DNA of 55,420 nucleotides from JBCDAP01 sp038747915 (lineage in GTDB: Bacteria; Planctomycetota; Phycisphaerae; Phycisphaerales; UBA1924). Of the stretch, positions 1 through 8,707 are shown piece after piece; the stretch's first letter is position 1; the number at the start of each line of letters is the position of its first letter. The stretch covers positions 1 through 55,420 of the forward strand of contig JBCDJJ010000014.1 in the NCBI GenBank assembly GCA_038747915.1. Reading direction: 5' to 3'. A program made the position numbers and the translations under genes. The notes under the pieces are model-generated. The model ran no database searches. It was not told the origin of the DNA and was given only the letters and a program-made list of their open reading frames with translations.

Positions 1-78
1 GGGGGGGGGTTTCGGTCTGGGTTGTTGGGGGGCCCGGGGGGGGGGTTGCGGGGGGGGGGGGGGGGGGGGGCGCCCCCA
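1..78. other. Poly-G low-complexity contig end (probable artefact)
   Basis: The first 78 bases are mostly long G runs with a few T and C bases. The coding frame of the following gene continues into them only as glycine-rich nonsense, and the recognisable protein begins around base 79. Long G runs at a contig edge are typical of no-signal calls in two-colour sequencing or of a badly assembled end, so I treat this stretch as unreliable and not as biology. Confidence 0.75.
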
Positions 79-366
79 CGCCGAGCAGCGGTCGTGCTGG
101 TGCTAAGCGAGGACGACATCGAACCGCCGCCGAGCGGCGTGTACCGCCTCATCGACACGGAGACGGGGCGAGAGCAGGAGATCGAGATCGATACGGCGGT
201 CGGCGATCGGTTCCGCCACCGGGTTGCCGTGTTCCGCGAGTCGATCGCCGAGTCATGCCGCCGGTTTGGTGCGCCGCTCGCCACACTGATCGCCGAGCGG
301 AGTTGGGAGGCCGAACCGATCGATCTCTCGCCGCTTGTTTCGAGCGGCGTGGTGGAGGCGGGTTGA
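79..366 (+). CDS. DUF58 family protein, C-terminal fragment
   Basis: The 5' end is missing because it runs into the poly-G contig edge. The visible 95 residues match the end of DUF58 proteins: a beta strand (VVLVLSEDD), the segment in which a phrase like 'L.D.ETG' precedes alternating acidic and hydrophobic residues (YRLIDTETGREQEIEI), then a helix with FRESIAESCRRFGAPLATL. DUF58 proteins carry a vWA-like fold and usually lie between a MoxR ATPase and BatA/BatB-like proteins. The next two genes are exactly such proteins, which supports the call. The stop lies 3 bp before the next GTG start, so the three genes probably form one operon. A MoxR gene would be expected just off the left edge. Confidence 0.7.
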   Translation, partial: RRAAVVLVLSEDDIEPPPSGVYRLIDTETGREQEIEIDTAVGDRFRHRVAVFRESIAESCRRFGAPLATLIAERSWEAEPIDLSPLVSSGVVEAG

Positions 367-369
367 GCG

Positions 370-2109
370 GTGTCGCTTGCCGCCCCATTAGCGTTGCTCG
401 GCCTCGTGGCGCTGGCCCCGCTCGTAGGGGTGTATATCTTTCGCCGACGCAGCCGGCCGCGAACCGTGAGTTCACTCCTGCTGTGGGATGGGTTAGTTCG
501 ACAGCAGTCCGGAGGCCGGCACCGGGAGCGACTGGTGGTGCCGCCGACGCTCCCACTCGAACTCGCGGCCATGGGGCTGCTCGCGCTCGCCGCGGCCACG
601 CCGCTCGTCATCGAGCACCGAGTGCCACGACGCGTGGTGCTCATCCTCGATAACTCGTACTCGATGACCGCCGGGGATGCGCTCGATCGCGGTCGGCACC
701 GTGCTCGGGAGCTGGCCTCGTCTGCAGACGAGGTCGGCTTCGTGCTCGCGGGTGCGACCCCGAGCGTGGTGGCGAGCGGGGCGCCAGGCGGGATCGATGC
801 GGCGCTCGAGGCGTGGTCGGCGACCGAGGCGTCGAGCGACCTCGCCGGTGCGATCTCCATCGCGCGACAGTCCTACGGCGCTGGGGCGCAGCTCGTCGTG
901 CTGAGCGACACGCCAGCCGACACGCTCGGCATCGATGTCGAACGAGAGCCCGGCGTGCGGTGGGTGGCGCTCGGCGAACCTAGTAATAACGTCGCGTTCG
1001 TCAATGCGCAGCGCCGCGGCGGCGAACTCCTGCTTCAGATCGCCAATCTGTCCGACACACCGGAGACGGTACAGCTCTCGATCGTGGGCGGCACGGGCGA
1101 GCCCGCGTCGCGCGATCTTGAGCTTGCTCCAAACCAGGTCACGGAGGTGCGCACCTCGATCGACCCAGAGCTCGATGCGGTATGCACGATCGAGGGCACG
1201 GGGATCGCGGCCGATGACACGGTTCGGCTCCCGCCGACGCCGCAACGGACGATGCGGGCAGCGGTGCGTGTCCGTGACGATCAGTTGGCATCGCACCTCG
1301 GGCGAGCGTTGGAGGCGACCGATCGTGTGGGCCTGGCGCATGGTGCGACGCCGGAGCTTGTGTTTGCTGAGAGCGCGCCGGGGCCGAGTGATGGTGAGGC
1401 GGACCCAGAGGTGGCCTGGCGTGTGATCTTCGAGCCACCCGGCGACGACGCGGGGGTGTTCATCGGTCCCTACACGATCGATCCCTCACACCCGGTGGCG
1501 GATGGGCTGGACCTCGCGGGCGTCGTCTGGCCCGCGTCGACCGAGCCAACCGAGATTTCGGGCGTGCCGGTTGTGATGCTGGACCGCACCGCGCTGATCG
1601 AGGAAGTCGTCCTCGACGGGCTCCCCACGCTCGTGGTGCGGATCGACACGGCGCGGAGCAACCTCTTCCAAACACCCGCGTGGCCCACGCTGGTCTGGAA
1701 CATCGTGTCGTGGCGGCGCTCGGCGCTGGCAGGGCCCGCGCGAGTGGCTTTTGCACTCGGCGAGATGATCGAGGTCACACCCGGTATAGACGGCGAGGTC
1801 GTACACACCGATCCGGCGGGAGTTGTACGCAGACTCCGCGGCACGGGCCGGCTCTCGATCCCAGCCCGCACGCCCGGCGAGCACACGCTCTCGATCGACG
1901 GCGTCGAGCATCGCGTGGCTGTGAACACGCTCGATGCGGGAGAGAGCGACCTCCGCGGGCTCGGCTGGGGTGAGGTGCGCGGTCCCGAGGCCGTGGCGGA
2001 AACCGCGAGCCTGTCGCGGAGCCTCGCGCCGATGGCCGCGATCGCGGTGCTCGCGGTGCTCGCGGTCCACGCGTGGCTCATCTCGCCTCGCGGGAGGAAC
2101 CTGCGATGA
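370..2109 (+). CDS. BatA-like membrane protein with vWA domain
   Basis: A 579-residue protein starting at a GTG 3 bp after the previous stop. Residues 1-80 form a BatA N-terminal module: a membrane segment near 5-24, a basic RRRSRPR loop, then a second membrane segment near 62-80. A vWA-like domain follows, starting with VVLILDNSYSM, whose DNSYS fits the DxSxS metal-binding (MIDAS) pattern. The middle is beta-rich and the protein ends with a membrane helix near 548-570 and a short RGRNLR tail. Bat-type proteins work with MoxR ATPases and DUF58 proteins in envelope or stress functions; the actual role here is unknown. The gene overlaps the next one by 4 bp. Confidence 0.8.
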   Translation: MSLAAPLALLGLVALAPLVGVYIFRRRSRPRTVSSLLLWDGLVRQQSGGRHRERLVVPPTLPLELAAMGLLALAAATPLVIEHRVPRRVVLILDNSYSMTAGDALDRGRHRARELASSADEVGFVLAGATPSVVASGAPGGIDAALEAWSATEASSDLAGAISIARQSYGAGAQLVVLSDTPADTLGIDVEREPGVRWVALGEPSNNVAFVNAQRRGGELLLQIANLSDTPETVQLSIVGGTGEPASRDLELAPNQVTEVRTSIDPELDAVCTIEGTGIAADDTVRLPPTPQRTMRAAVRVRDDQLASHLGRALEATDRVGLAHGATPELVFAESAPGPSDGEADPEVAWRVIFEPPGDDAGVFIGPYTIDPSHPVADGLDLAGVVWPASTEPTEISGVPVVMLDRTALIEEVVLDGLPTLVVRIDTARSNLFQTPAWPTLVWNIVSWRRSALAGPARVAFALGEMIEVTPGIDGEVVHTDPAGVVRRLRGTGRLSIPARTPGEHTLSIDGVEHRVAVNTLDAGESDLRGLGWGEVRGPEAVAETASLSRSLAPMAAIAVLAVLAVHAWLISPRGRNLR

Positions 2110-4919
2110 CGCTTGCCTCACCTGCATGGCTGGTGCTGGCACTGCCTCTTGTGCTGCTGATGGTTCTCTTCCCGCCCCGGTCGCGGTCACAAGCAATAGT
2201 GCGGATCGCGGGCTATCTGCTCGTGCTTGGTGCGATGTGTGGCCTTGGCGTGCGCATGGACCGCCCCGCTGGCACCGTGGTGGTGATCGCGGACCGAAGT
2301 GACTCGATGCCCGACGGCGCCGAGGCGTCTCAGATCGAGGCGTACGAGCTGCTGCGCGGCTCGATGGGCAACGAGCACCGGCTCGGGCTCGTGAGCTTTG
2401 GCGCCGACGCGATCGTGGAACGGCCGCCGGGCGCGCGTCCGGTCGAGCGGTTCGAACTGGAGATCGATCGCACCGCGTCCAGCTTGGGTGGAGCCCTGCG
2501 TGCAGCATCCTCACTGATCCCGGCGGGAGAATCCGGGGCGTTGCTCGTGATCAGCGACGGACTTGCGACGGATACATCCGCGCTGGCCGAAGCGGCGACA
2601 GCGGGCGGTCGTGGGCTGCGTATCGACGTGCGCGCGCTGTCTCGGCCTCCCATCGGGGACATCTCGATCGCTCGGATCGATGCGCCGTCGAGTGTGAGTG
2701 AGCGGGATGCATTCGTCATCAACGCCTATGTCAACGCGGACCGTGCGGCCGGCGTGCAGTACGCCCTGACTCGCGGCGGACAGACCATCGCGCGCGGACG
2801 CGCCGATCTCGCACCCGGGCAGACCCGGCTGTCGTTCCGCGACCGAGCCGACGGGGTCGCCACGCTCGACTACCGGCTTGTCATCGAGCCCGACACCGAG
2901 GATCCGATCCGCGAGAACAACGCGGCCCGACACCTGATCGGCGTGCGCGGTGGGCGGAGCGTGCTCGTGGCGAGCCGCACGCCGGGCGGCGGACTCACGC
3001 GTGCGCTCCAGGCCCAGGGCATCCGTGCGGTGTCGATGGAGCCGGGCGCGATCGACTGGTCGCTCGAGTCGCTCGCGGGGTATGCAGCGGTCGTGCTCGA
3101 GAATGTTGCGATCCAGGAGGTCGGGCTCGACGGTGCGGAGAACATCGCGGCGCTGGTCGAGCAACAGGGGCTCGGGCTGGTGATGACCGGTGGCCGCCGT
3201 TCGTTCGCCGCTGGGGGATGGCACGAGTCGCCGATCGACCCGGTGCTGCCGGTCTCGATGGAGCTGCGACGCGAGTTCCGCAAGCTCGCGGTCTCGATCG
3301 TGATCGCGATGGACCGCTCGGGCTCGATGGGCGCGCCGGTCGGGGGCGGGCGAACGAAGATGGACCTCGCCGGTCTTGCAGCGGCCGCGGTGCTCGGGAT
3401 GCTCTCGCCGATCGATCACTTCGGAGCGATCGCGGTGGACACCGAGCCGCACACCATCGTCTCGCTGACCACCGTCGACAATCAGGATTTGATCGGGAGC
3501 AGGCTCCGGTCGCTGCGCGTGGGCGGCGGCGGCATCTTTGTGTACGAGGCGCTCCGGGCGGCAGCGCGTCAGATTGCGGATGTGGAGCGGGGCACCCGTC
3601 ACATCATCCTGCTCGCCGACGCCGCTGATGCCGAGGAGCCCGGCGCTTACCGCACGCTGCTCTCTCAACTCGAGCGTACGGGTGTCACCGTGAGTGTGGT
3701 CGGACTCGGTACACCGGGTGATCCTGACGCACCGCTGCTCCGGGAGATCGCTGAACGCGGCGGCGGGCGTGTGTTCTTCACGACCGATGCGCGGCTGCTC
3801 CCGCAGATCTTCACGCAGGACGCGGTTGTTGTCGCCCGCGGGGCTTTTCTCGACGAGCCGACCTCGCTCCGCGCCACCGGCCTCCTTGCTGCGATCACCG
3901 GCGAGAACACGGGCGAGCTGCCTGGTGCGGGCGGGTACAACCCCAGCTTCCTCCGGCCCGATGCGTCGCTCGCGGTGCAGACCGTGGACGAGTACGGGGC
4001 TCCGTTCATCGCCTACTGGTCGGTCGGCAACGGCCGAACCGCGGCGTTCACGGGCGAAGCCAATGGCGAGGCGAGTGGCCCACTCGGTGCCTGGCCGCGC
4101 ACCGGCGCGATGCTCGCGAGCCTCGTCCGGTGGGCCTCGGGGCAACGGTCGGATCTGCCGCGCTCGATGGTCGCGTCGCAGCGGGTGGAGGGCGGCGTGG
4201 TGCGGGTGGATCTCGACGTTGGTGCGGAGGGGCGTCCGTTGCTCGACGAGCCGCGTGTGCTCGTCGTCCGCCGTCGGCCCGGCCGGGAGCCCGAGCGCGA
4301 GACCATCGGCCTGCGGTTCTCCGAGCTCGACCGTCTGACCGCGGAGCTGCCCCTCTCGGCCGATGAGGTGGTGGCCGCGGCGCTGCAGATCAACGAGGAG
4401 ACCATCGTGCCCCTTGCGCCGGCCACGCTGCCCTACTCACCCGAACACCGCCCGCCGGAGCCGCGCACCGGCACCCGGCTGCTGCGCGACATCGCCCGGC
4501 GGAGCGGCGGCACCGAGCGGAGCGATCTGGCCGGCATGTGGCGGGACCTTCCGGTCGTGCATCGGTCCGTACCGCTCGCGCCGTGGCTGTACGTGCTCGC
4601 CATCGTGGCCCTGTTGCTCGAGGTCGCGGAGCGTCGGCTGAGTCTTGTGTCTCTCGCGAGTGGCGCGGCGACGAGTGAGACCGCACACCGGGCGGCAGGA
4701 CGATCAAAAACAGGCCTAATGCGCATATTCCAGCGAACAACATCCGGGCGACGCTCGGGAACAACGCCCAGACCGGGTGAACCGGCGTCCGCGGAACGAG
4801 CCGCGGCATCTTCCGACGACCCCTCGAGTACCAACAAAAACACGAAGACACAGGGTGACATCAAATACGAAGAGGAGACCGGTGTGCTCGGTGCGCTCCG
4901 GTCGATGCGAAAACCTTGA
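2106..4919 (+). CDS. BatB-like protein with two vWA domains and a GATase-like middle
   Basis: A 937-residue membrane protein. I place the start at the ATG that overlaps the preceding TGA (ATGA), giving the N terminus MTLASPAWLVLALP; an in-frame start 33 bp upstream lies inside the previous gene. Two membrane helices (about 1-50) are followed by a vWA domain with the MIDAS motif DRSDS, then a class I glutamine amidotransferase-like segment (VVLENVAIQEV, GLGLVMTGGRRSFAAGG), then a second vWA domain with MDRSGSMG. A final helix (LAPWLYVLAIVALLLEV) precedes a roughly 95-residue Ser/Thr/Arg-rich tail, which is longer than I would expect and may be cytoplasmic. The domain order is the one common in planctomycete MoxR-DUF58-Bat operons. 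Confidence 0.8.
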   Translation: MTLASPAWLVLALPLVLLMVLFPPRSRSQAIVRIAGYLLVLGAMCGLGVRMDRPAGTVVVIADRSDSMPDGAEASQIEAYELLRGSMGNEHRLGLVSFGADAIVERPPGARPVERFELEIDRTASSLGGALRAASSLIPAGESGALLVISDGLATDTSALAEAATAGGRGLRIDVRALSRPPIGDISIARIDAPSSVSERDAFVINAYVNADRAAGVQYALTRGGQTIARGRADLAPGQTRLSFRDRADGVATLDYRLVIEPDTEDPIRENNAARHLIGVRGGRSVLVASRTPGGGLTRALQAQGIRAVSMEPGAIDWSLESLAGYAAVVLENVAIQEVGLDGAENIAALVEQQGLGLVMTGGRRSFAAGGWHESPIDPVLPVSMELRREFRKLAVSIVIAMDRSGSMGAPVGGGRTKMDLAGLAAAAVLGMLSPIDHFGAIAVDTEPHTIVSLTTVDNQDLIGSRLRSLRVGGGGIFVYEALRAAARQIADVERGTRHIILLADAADAEEPGAYRTLLSQLERTGVTVSVVGLGTPGDPDAPLLREIAERGGGRVFFTTDARLLPQIFTQDAVVVARGAFLDEPTSLRATGLLAAITGENTGELPGAGGYNPSFLRPDASLAVQTVDEYGAPFIAYWSVGNGRTAAFTGEANGEASGPLGAWPRTGAMLASLVRWASGQRSDLPRSMVASQRVEGGVVRVDLDVGAEGRPLLDEPRVLVVRRRPGREPERETIGLRFSELDRLTAELPLSADEVVAAALQINEETIVPLAPATLPYSPEHRPPEPRTGTRLLRDIARRSGGTERSDLAGMWRDLPVVHRSVPLAPWLYVLAIVALLLEVAERRLSLVSLASGAATSETAHRAAGRSKTGLMRIFQRTTSGRRSGTTPRPGEPASAERAAASSDDPSSTNKNTKTQGDIKYEEETGVLGALRSMRKP

Positions 4920-4982
4920 TTTTATGCACCGGTGGTTGATGTCGGGATCGGTCGGCGGGGGTGCCCCGGAGCGCTCGAAGCT

Positions 4983-5885
4983 TCAGGCCGCTGCTTCACT
5001 ATGCCCTGGATCCAGCATCGGCGGGATCGCAAACGGTGACGTGTTGTCCAACGCCAATGCTGTGAGCCAGAGGACCGCTGCGAGCCAGCCGATCGCACCG
5101 ACAACAAGCACCGCCTTCGCCCACCGGGGCGGGAGCCGGAGAAGAAACAGGCTCGCGACAAAGAGGCCCTGCATCGCGTGGAGCCCGACGAAGTGGGCGA
5201 TTCGCAGGTCGCCTCGCTCGACGGACCATCCCGCCACCGGCAGACGATGCTCGGCATCCTGCGGGTCGGTTGGGTAGTGATCCGGGCTACCGCCGAGGAG
5301 GAAACCGATCCCGCTCGCACCGACCAGCCCGACGACGGACCCCAGAACAATGCCCCAGCGGAGTATCTGGGTTGATCGGCGCACGTCCGTCGTGAGCATC
5401 GCACTCGTTGCAACCGCAACCGGCGTGAGCGACAGCAGCACCGCAGCGATACCCATCAGTGCATACATCGTGCCGCCGAACGCGGTATCGGTCGCGTAGT
5501 GCGACCGCTCACCGATCGCGGCGCGGAACGTGATCCAGGCGATCTCGAACGTGCTGGTCGCGAGGGCGATCGCCACGGTGCTCTTACCGAGCACCCCGCG
5601 CCGAAACGATGGTGCGGCGAGCGGCATCATGAATGCGAGTGTGGCGAGGAAGATCGAGACCGACAGTTGAAACTTCAGCGGCTTGAGCCACACGTTCGCA
5701 CCATCAAGCACGCGGGGGTCGATGACGACAAGAGCCGCAGAAAGCGGCGCCATCGCTGCGAATACCCCGGCGGTCCACAAGAGTGGACGGCTTGCTTCTC
5801 GCCAAAGCCCGGTGAGCACATCCAGAACGATCCGGGGGTTCTCGCTGGTGCCGGGGCGTGATTCAGGAGCGGTGGCGTGGCTCAT
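4983..5885 (-). CDS. Multi-pass membrane protein, last gene of HxlR operon
   Basis: A 300-residue protein with about seven hydrophobic segments. The short polar N terminus is followed by a helix with LLWTAGVFAAMAPLSAALVV, the conserved-looking loop NVWLKPLKFQLSVSIFLATLAF, further helices, and near the C terminus a helix with His residues (AHFVGLHAMQGLFVASLFLL). The KPLKF loop and the two His residues could be functional, but I do not recognise a characterised family. It starts at an ATG that overlaps the stop of the SRPBCC gene by 4 bp, so it is translated from the same message and is presumably under the same HxlR control. It converges with the Bat gene across a 63-bp gap. Confidence 0.75.
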   Translation of the reverse strand: MSHATAPESRPGTSENPRIVLDVLTGLWREASRPLLWTAGVFAAMAPLSAALVVIDPRVLDGANVWLKPLKFQLSVSIFLATLAFMMPLAAPSFRRGVLGKSTVAIALATSTFEIAWITFRAAIGERSHYATDTAFGGTMYALMGIAAVLLSLTPVAVATSAMLTTDVRRSTQILRWGIVLGSVVGLVGASGIGFLLGGSPDHYPTDPQDAEHRLPVAGWSVERGDLRIAHFVGLHAMQGLFVASLFLLRLPPRWAKAVLVVGAIGWLAAVLWLTALALDNTSPFAIPPMLDPGHSEAAA

Positions 5886-6514
5886 GACCCGCCCGAAACT
5901 CTTGATTCAGCGCGAGCCTTGATCGCGATCAGCCACACATCGTGGAGCTCACGCAGCTTGTTCGGGAGAAACAACTGCTGCATGTTGGCGAGGAAGCCGA
6001 ACTGCGATTCGTCGGTGATCACACGGCTCCCGTTCTCCGTCTCGACGACAAGCCACGCGTGGTATCCCTTGATGTCACCACGGCGCGACTCCCAGCCAAG
6101 CCGGTGCGGGGGCTCCCACTCGTGGATGACCGAGATGAAGTCGAGACCCATCGTCCTCCACGAGAACTTCCCGCCTCGCCCGAGTGTGCCGTCGTCTGAT
6201 GTCAGAACTTCGACGTCGAACGCGCCCTCGTACCACTCCGGCCAGGTTTCTGCCTCGACGATCACGTCCCAGATCACCTGCGGAGGCGCTGCGATGTCGA
6301 TCTCGTTGCGGATGTAGAACGTCGCGTCGGCGGGCTGGTACTGAGCCGGCCAGTTGATCTCCGTTGGTGACGGCGGCCCCGCTGCGAAGAGGTTTGGTTC
6401 GATCCCAACCGGGCGGATATTCGCGCAACCGATCAGCACCGGTATGAGCGCTACAACACCGATCGCGCGAACTGGTGCGCTTTTCCTTGTCATCGGGTGA
6501 TCTCCGTTCTTCAT
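5882..6514 (-). CDS. SRPBCC-family (START-like) lipoprotein
   Basis: A 210-residue protein. I chose the ATG at 6514 because it forms an ATGA overlap with the stop of the HxlR gene; it is followed by a basic stretch, a hydrophobic segment and a lipobox ending in IGC, so the mature protein would be a lipid-anchored protein. The body has the START/polyketide-cyclase pattern: beta strand NEIDIAAPPQVIWDVI, then WPEWYEGAFDVEVL, GKFSWRTMG, and a long C-terminal helix. Such folds bind hydrophobic ligands. A lipid-anchored SRPBCC protein encoded with a membrane protein and an HxlR sensor suggests handling of a hydrophobic or reactive small molecule. The ligand cannot be read from the sequence. Confidence 0.75.
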   Translation of the reverse strand: MKNGDHPMTRKSAPVRAIGVVALIPVLIGCANIRPVGIEPNLFAAGPPSPTEINWPAQYQPADATFYIRNEIDIAAPPQVIWDVIVEAETWPEWYEGAFDVEVLTSDDGTLGRGGKFSWRTMGLDFISVIHEWEPPHRLGWESRRGDIKGYHAWLVVETENGSRVITDESQFGFLANMQQLFLPNKLRELHDVWLIAIKARAESRVSGGS

Positions 6515-6894
6515 CGTGTTCCACTTGGAGCCAACTTCGCTTCGGTTCCACGGATATGTCTCGTGCCCCAATCAGCCACCGCCACGAGAATGGGCTCGAG
6601 CGTCTCGCCGAGCGGTGTCAGCACATAGGCCTTGCGGCGAGACCCTGGGTCGTCACGCTGCTCGACAAGGCCGTGTTGGACCAGCATCTGAAGACGAGCA
6701 GCGAGGATGTTGGTCGCGATCCCCTCCGGCGATCGTGCGAACTCGCTGAACCGAGAGACGCCTCGGAACAGGTCGCGGACGATGATCAACGTCCACTTAT
6801 CGCCGAGCACATCAAGCGAACACGCCACCGGGCAGCAGGAGCGGCGGGCGGGAGCGTTCGCGACCTTCAGCGTGGTTGATCTGCGCGGCGACAT
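6511..6894 (-). CDS. HxlR-family winged-helix transcriptional regulator
   Basis: A 127-residue regulator. Residues 19-45 carry the HxlR signature CPVACSLDVLGDKWTLII followed by VRDLFRGVSRFSEF; the recognition helix and wing follow (ATNILAARLQMLVQHGLVEQ, then SRRKAYVLTPLGETLEPIL). Two neighbouring Cys (residues 20-21) and the Cys of the CPVAC motif are candidates for redox or electrophile sensing, as known in some HxlR proteins. It is the first gene of a three-gene operon in which every junction overlaps by 4 bp. A perfect palindrome 16 bp upstream of the start is a good autoregulatory site. Confidence 0.9.
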   Translation of the reverse strand: MSPRRSTTLKVANAPARRSCCPVACSLDVLGDKWTLIIVRDLFRGVSRFSEFARSPEGIATNILAARLQMLVQHGLVEQRDDPGSRRKAYVLTPLGETLEPILVAVADWGTRHIRGTEAKLAPSGTR

Positions 6895-6910
6895 CGGCAG
6901 GCCCTTAAAA

Positions 6911-6929
6911 TACTTGCACTATGCAAGTA
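6911..6929. promoter_or_regulatory. Palindromic HxlR operator candidate
   Basis: A perfect inverted repeat: TACTTGCA, three-base spacer CTA, TGCAAGTA. Palindromes of the TACTTGC-GCAAGTA kind are typical of HxlR-family binding sites. It lies between the HxlR start codon and the gene-free stretch up to the tRNA at 7152. On the minus strand it is followed directly by TATTTT, a possible -10 element. Binding here would let the regulator control its own operon. Confidence 0.75.
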
Positions 6930-7151
6930 GTATCGACGTGCAGCGTCTCCCGGATTCAGTGTTCGAGGCTCAATGCGATACTTGAGATTGGTTGAGGGCA
7001 CGGAGCAGTGGTGCGGAGACCCGTGATGAGAGGTGCGACCAAGTCGCCCATCAAGCCGAGTGCAGCCGGCGCACAGATCGTGCCACAAAGAGTTTGGGTA
7101 CCGGGCCACACTCCGAGCAGTAAAGCCTTACTGCCGAGAGCCTTAGATCAG

Positions 7152-7224
<73 letters not shown>

Positions 7225-7322
7225 GCGTCGCACCGCGACGGAACGATGATATCGGCCATCTTGGCACTCGTCGACAGGTTCCGCCTCTCAGCCAGCCTCG
7301 GAGTAGTGCCGTATCGTCGGGT

Positions 7323-8648
7323 ATGCCCACGACCGCTGACGTTCGCACCGGCTCCCCGAATCCACCGAGCGTGCGGAGCGACGCTGCGTTCGAGCGGGCC
7401 GCCAAGGTCCTTGTCGGGGGCGTGAACAGCCCTGTGCGGGCGTTCGGCAGCGTCGGTGGCACGCCGCGCGTCGTGGCCTCGGCGCGTGGGGCGACGATCA
7501 CCGATATCGACGGCCGGACGTACCTCGACCTCGTGGGATCGTGGGGCCCGGCCATCGTGGGGCATGCCCACCCAGCGATCGTCGAGGCGGTGCGCTCGGC
7601 CGGTGAGCGGGGCCTGACCTTCGGTGCGCCGTGCGAGGCGGAGACCGAGCTCGCCGAACTGATCCTCGGCGCCCTCCCGGGCGCCGAGCGTGTGCGCTTC
7701 GTCAACTCGGGGACCGAGGCCGGCATGTCGGCGGTGCGTCTTGCGCGGGCGGCGACCAGCCGGACGAAGCTGATCAAGTTTGCTGGCAACTACCACGGCC
7801 ACACCGATGCCCTGCTCGTCGCCGCCGGTTCGGGCGCCGAGACGCTTGGCGTCCCCGACTCCGCCGGCGTGACGCCCACCGCTGCGGCCGACACGCTCAC
7901 GGCGCGATACAACGATCTCGACGATGTTGACCGGCTGCTCCGTGCGCACGGCGCTGATATCGCGGCCATCCTGGTGGAGCCGGTGGCGGGCAACATGGGC
8001 TTTGTTCAACCCGCCGCTGGATTCCTTGAGGGGCTCAGAGAGCGCTGCGATCGAGCCGGGTGCCTGCTGGTATTCGACGAGGTGATGACCGGCTTCCGCG
8101 TGGCCTGGGGCGGGGCGCAGACGCGCTTCAACATCCGTCCGGACTTGACGTGTCTCGGGAAGGTCATGGGCGGCGGGATGCCGGTGGCGGCCTACGCCGG
8201 TCCGGCGCGCATCATGGAGCTGGTCGCGCCGGTGGGGCCTGTGTATCAGGCCGGCACGCTCAGTGGGAACCCGATCGGCATGGCTGCGGGGCTCGCGACG
8301 CTCACGCTGTGCAAGGCACCTGGGTTCTACGATAAGTTGGAGATGCTTGCCACGCGACTCGTGAGCGGCCTTGTGACTGCGGCTCGTGCGTGCGACATCC
8401 CGGTGGCCGGCGCTGCGCTGGGCGGCATGCTCGGGTTTGCATTCTCGGCCGAGCTGCCCACCAATCTCGATGAGGCTCGAAGCGCCGATCACGAGCGCTT
8501 CCGCGCGTTCTTCCACGCCATGCTCGACGCAGGAGTCTGGCTTCCGCCGTCGCCCTACGAGGCGTTGTTCCTCTCGTCGGCCCACACCGCTGCCGATATC
8601 GAGGCCATCATCGCGTGCGCACAAAGAAGCTTCCGCCAGATCGGGTGA
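7323..8648 (+). CDS. hemL: Glutamate-1-semialdehyde 2,1-aminomutase
   Basis: A 441-residue PLP enzyme that converts glutamate-1-semialdehyde to 5-aminolevulinate, the C5 route to haem. Clear family motifs are GGVNSPVRAF near the N terminus, GSWGPAIVGHAHP, FVNSGTEAGMSAVRLAR, NYHGHTDALLV, VLVFDEVMTGFR and the PLP-lysine loop LGKVMGGGMP (Lys about 280). The length is normal. The first ~20 residues are a little longer than usual and the start is not certain. It stands alone with its own promoter region, divergent from tRNA-Lys. Confidence 0.97.
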   Translation: MPTTADVRTGSPNPPSVRSDAAFERAAKVLVGGVNSPVRAFGSVGGTPRVVASARGATITDIDGRTYLDLVGSWGPAIVGHAHPAIVEAVRSAGERGLTFGAPCEAETELAELILGALPGAERVRFVNSGTEAGMSAVRLARAATSRTKLIKFAGNYHGHTDALLVAAGSGAETLGVPDSAGVTPTAAADTLTARYNDLDDVDRLLRAHGADIAAILVEPVAGNMGFVQPAAGFLEGLRERCDRAGCLLVFDEVMTGFRVAWGGAQTRFNIRPDLTCLGKVMGGGMPVAAYAGPARIMELVAPVGPVYQAGTLSGNPIGMAAGLATLTLCKAPGFYDKLEMLATRLVSGLVTAARACDIPVAGAALGGMLGFAFSAELPTNLDEARSADHERFRAFFHAMLDAGVWLPPSPYEALFLSSAHTAADIEAIIACAQRSFRQIG

Positions 8649-8664
8649 CCAACCCGGCGGAAGC
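8629..8664. terminator. Stem-loop at the hemL end
   Basis: GCTTCCGCC pairs perfectly with GGCGGAAGC, and inside the loop GGGT can pair with ACCC. The hairpin spans the hemL stop codon and lies between the convergent hemL and thioredoxin-like genes. There is no following T run, so it may be a weak bidirectional terminator or an mRNA-stabilising structure. Confidence 0.45.
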
Positions 8665-8707
8665 TGAACGGGAGAAAGGTGTGATGTCCAGATGGGTGTT
8701 CGTGCGA

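Noticed and set aside
2511..4145. Minus-strand open frame of 544 codons inside the BatB-like gene
   Set aside because: Arg/His-rich shadow; the plus strand shows two vWA domains.
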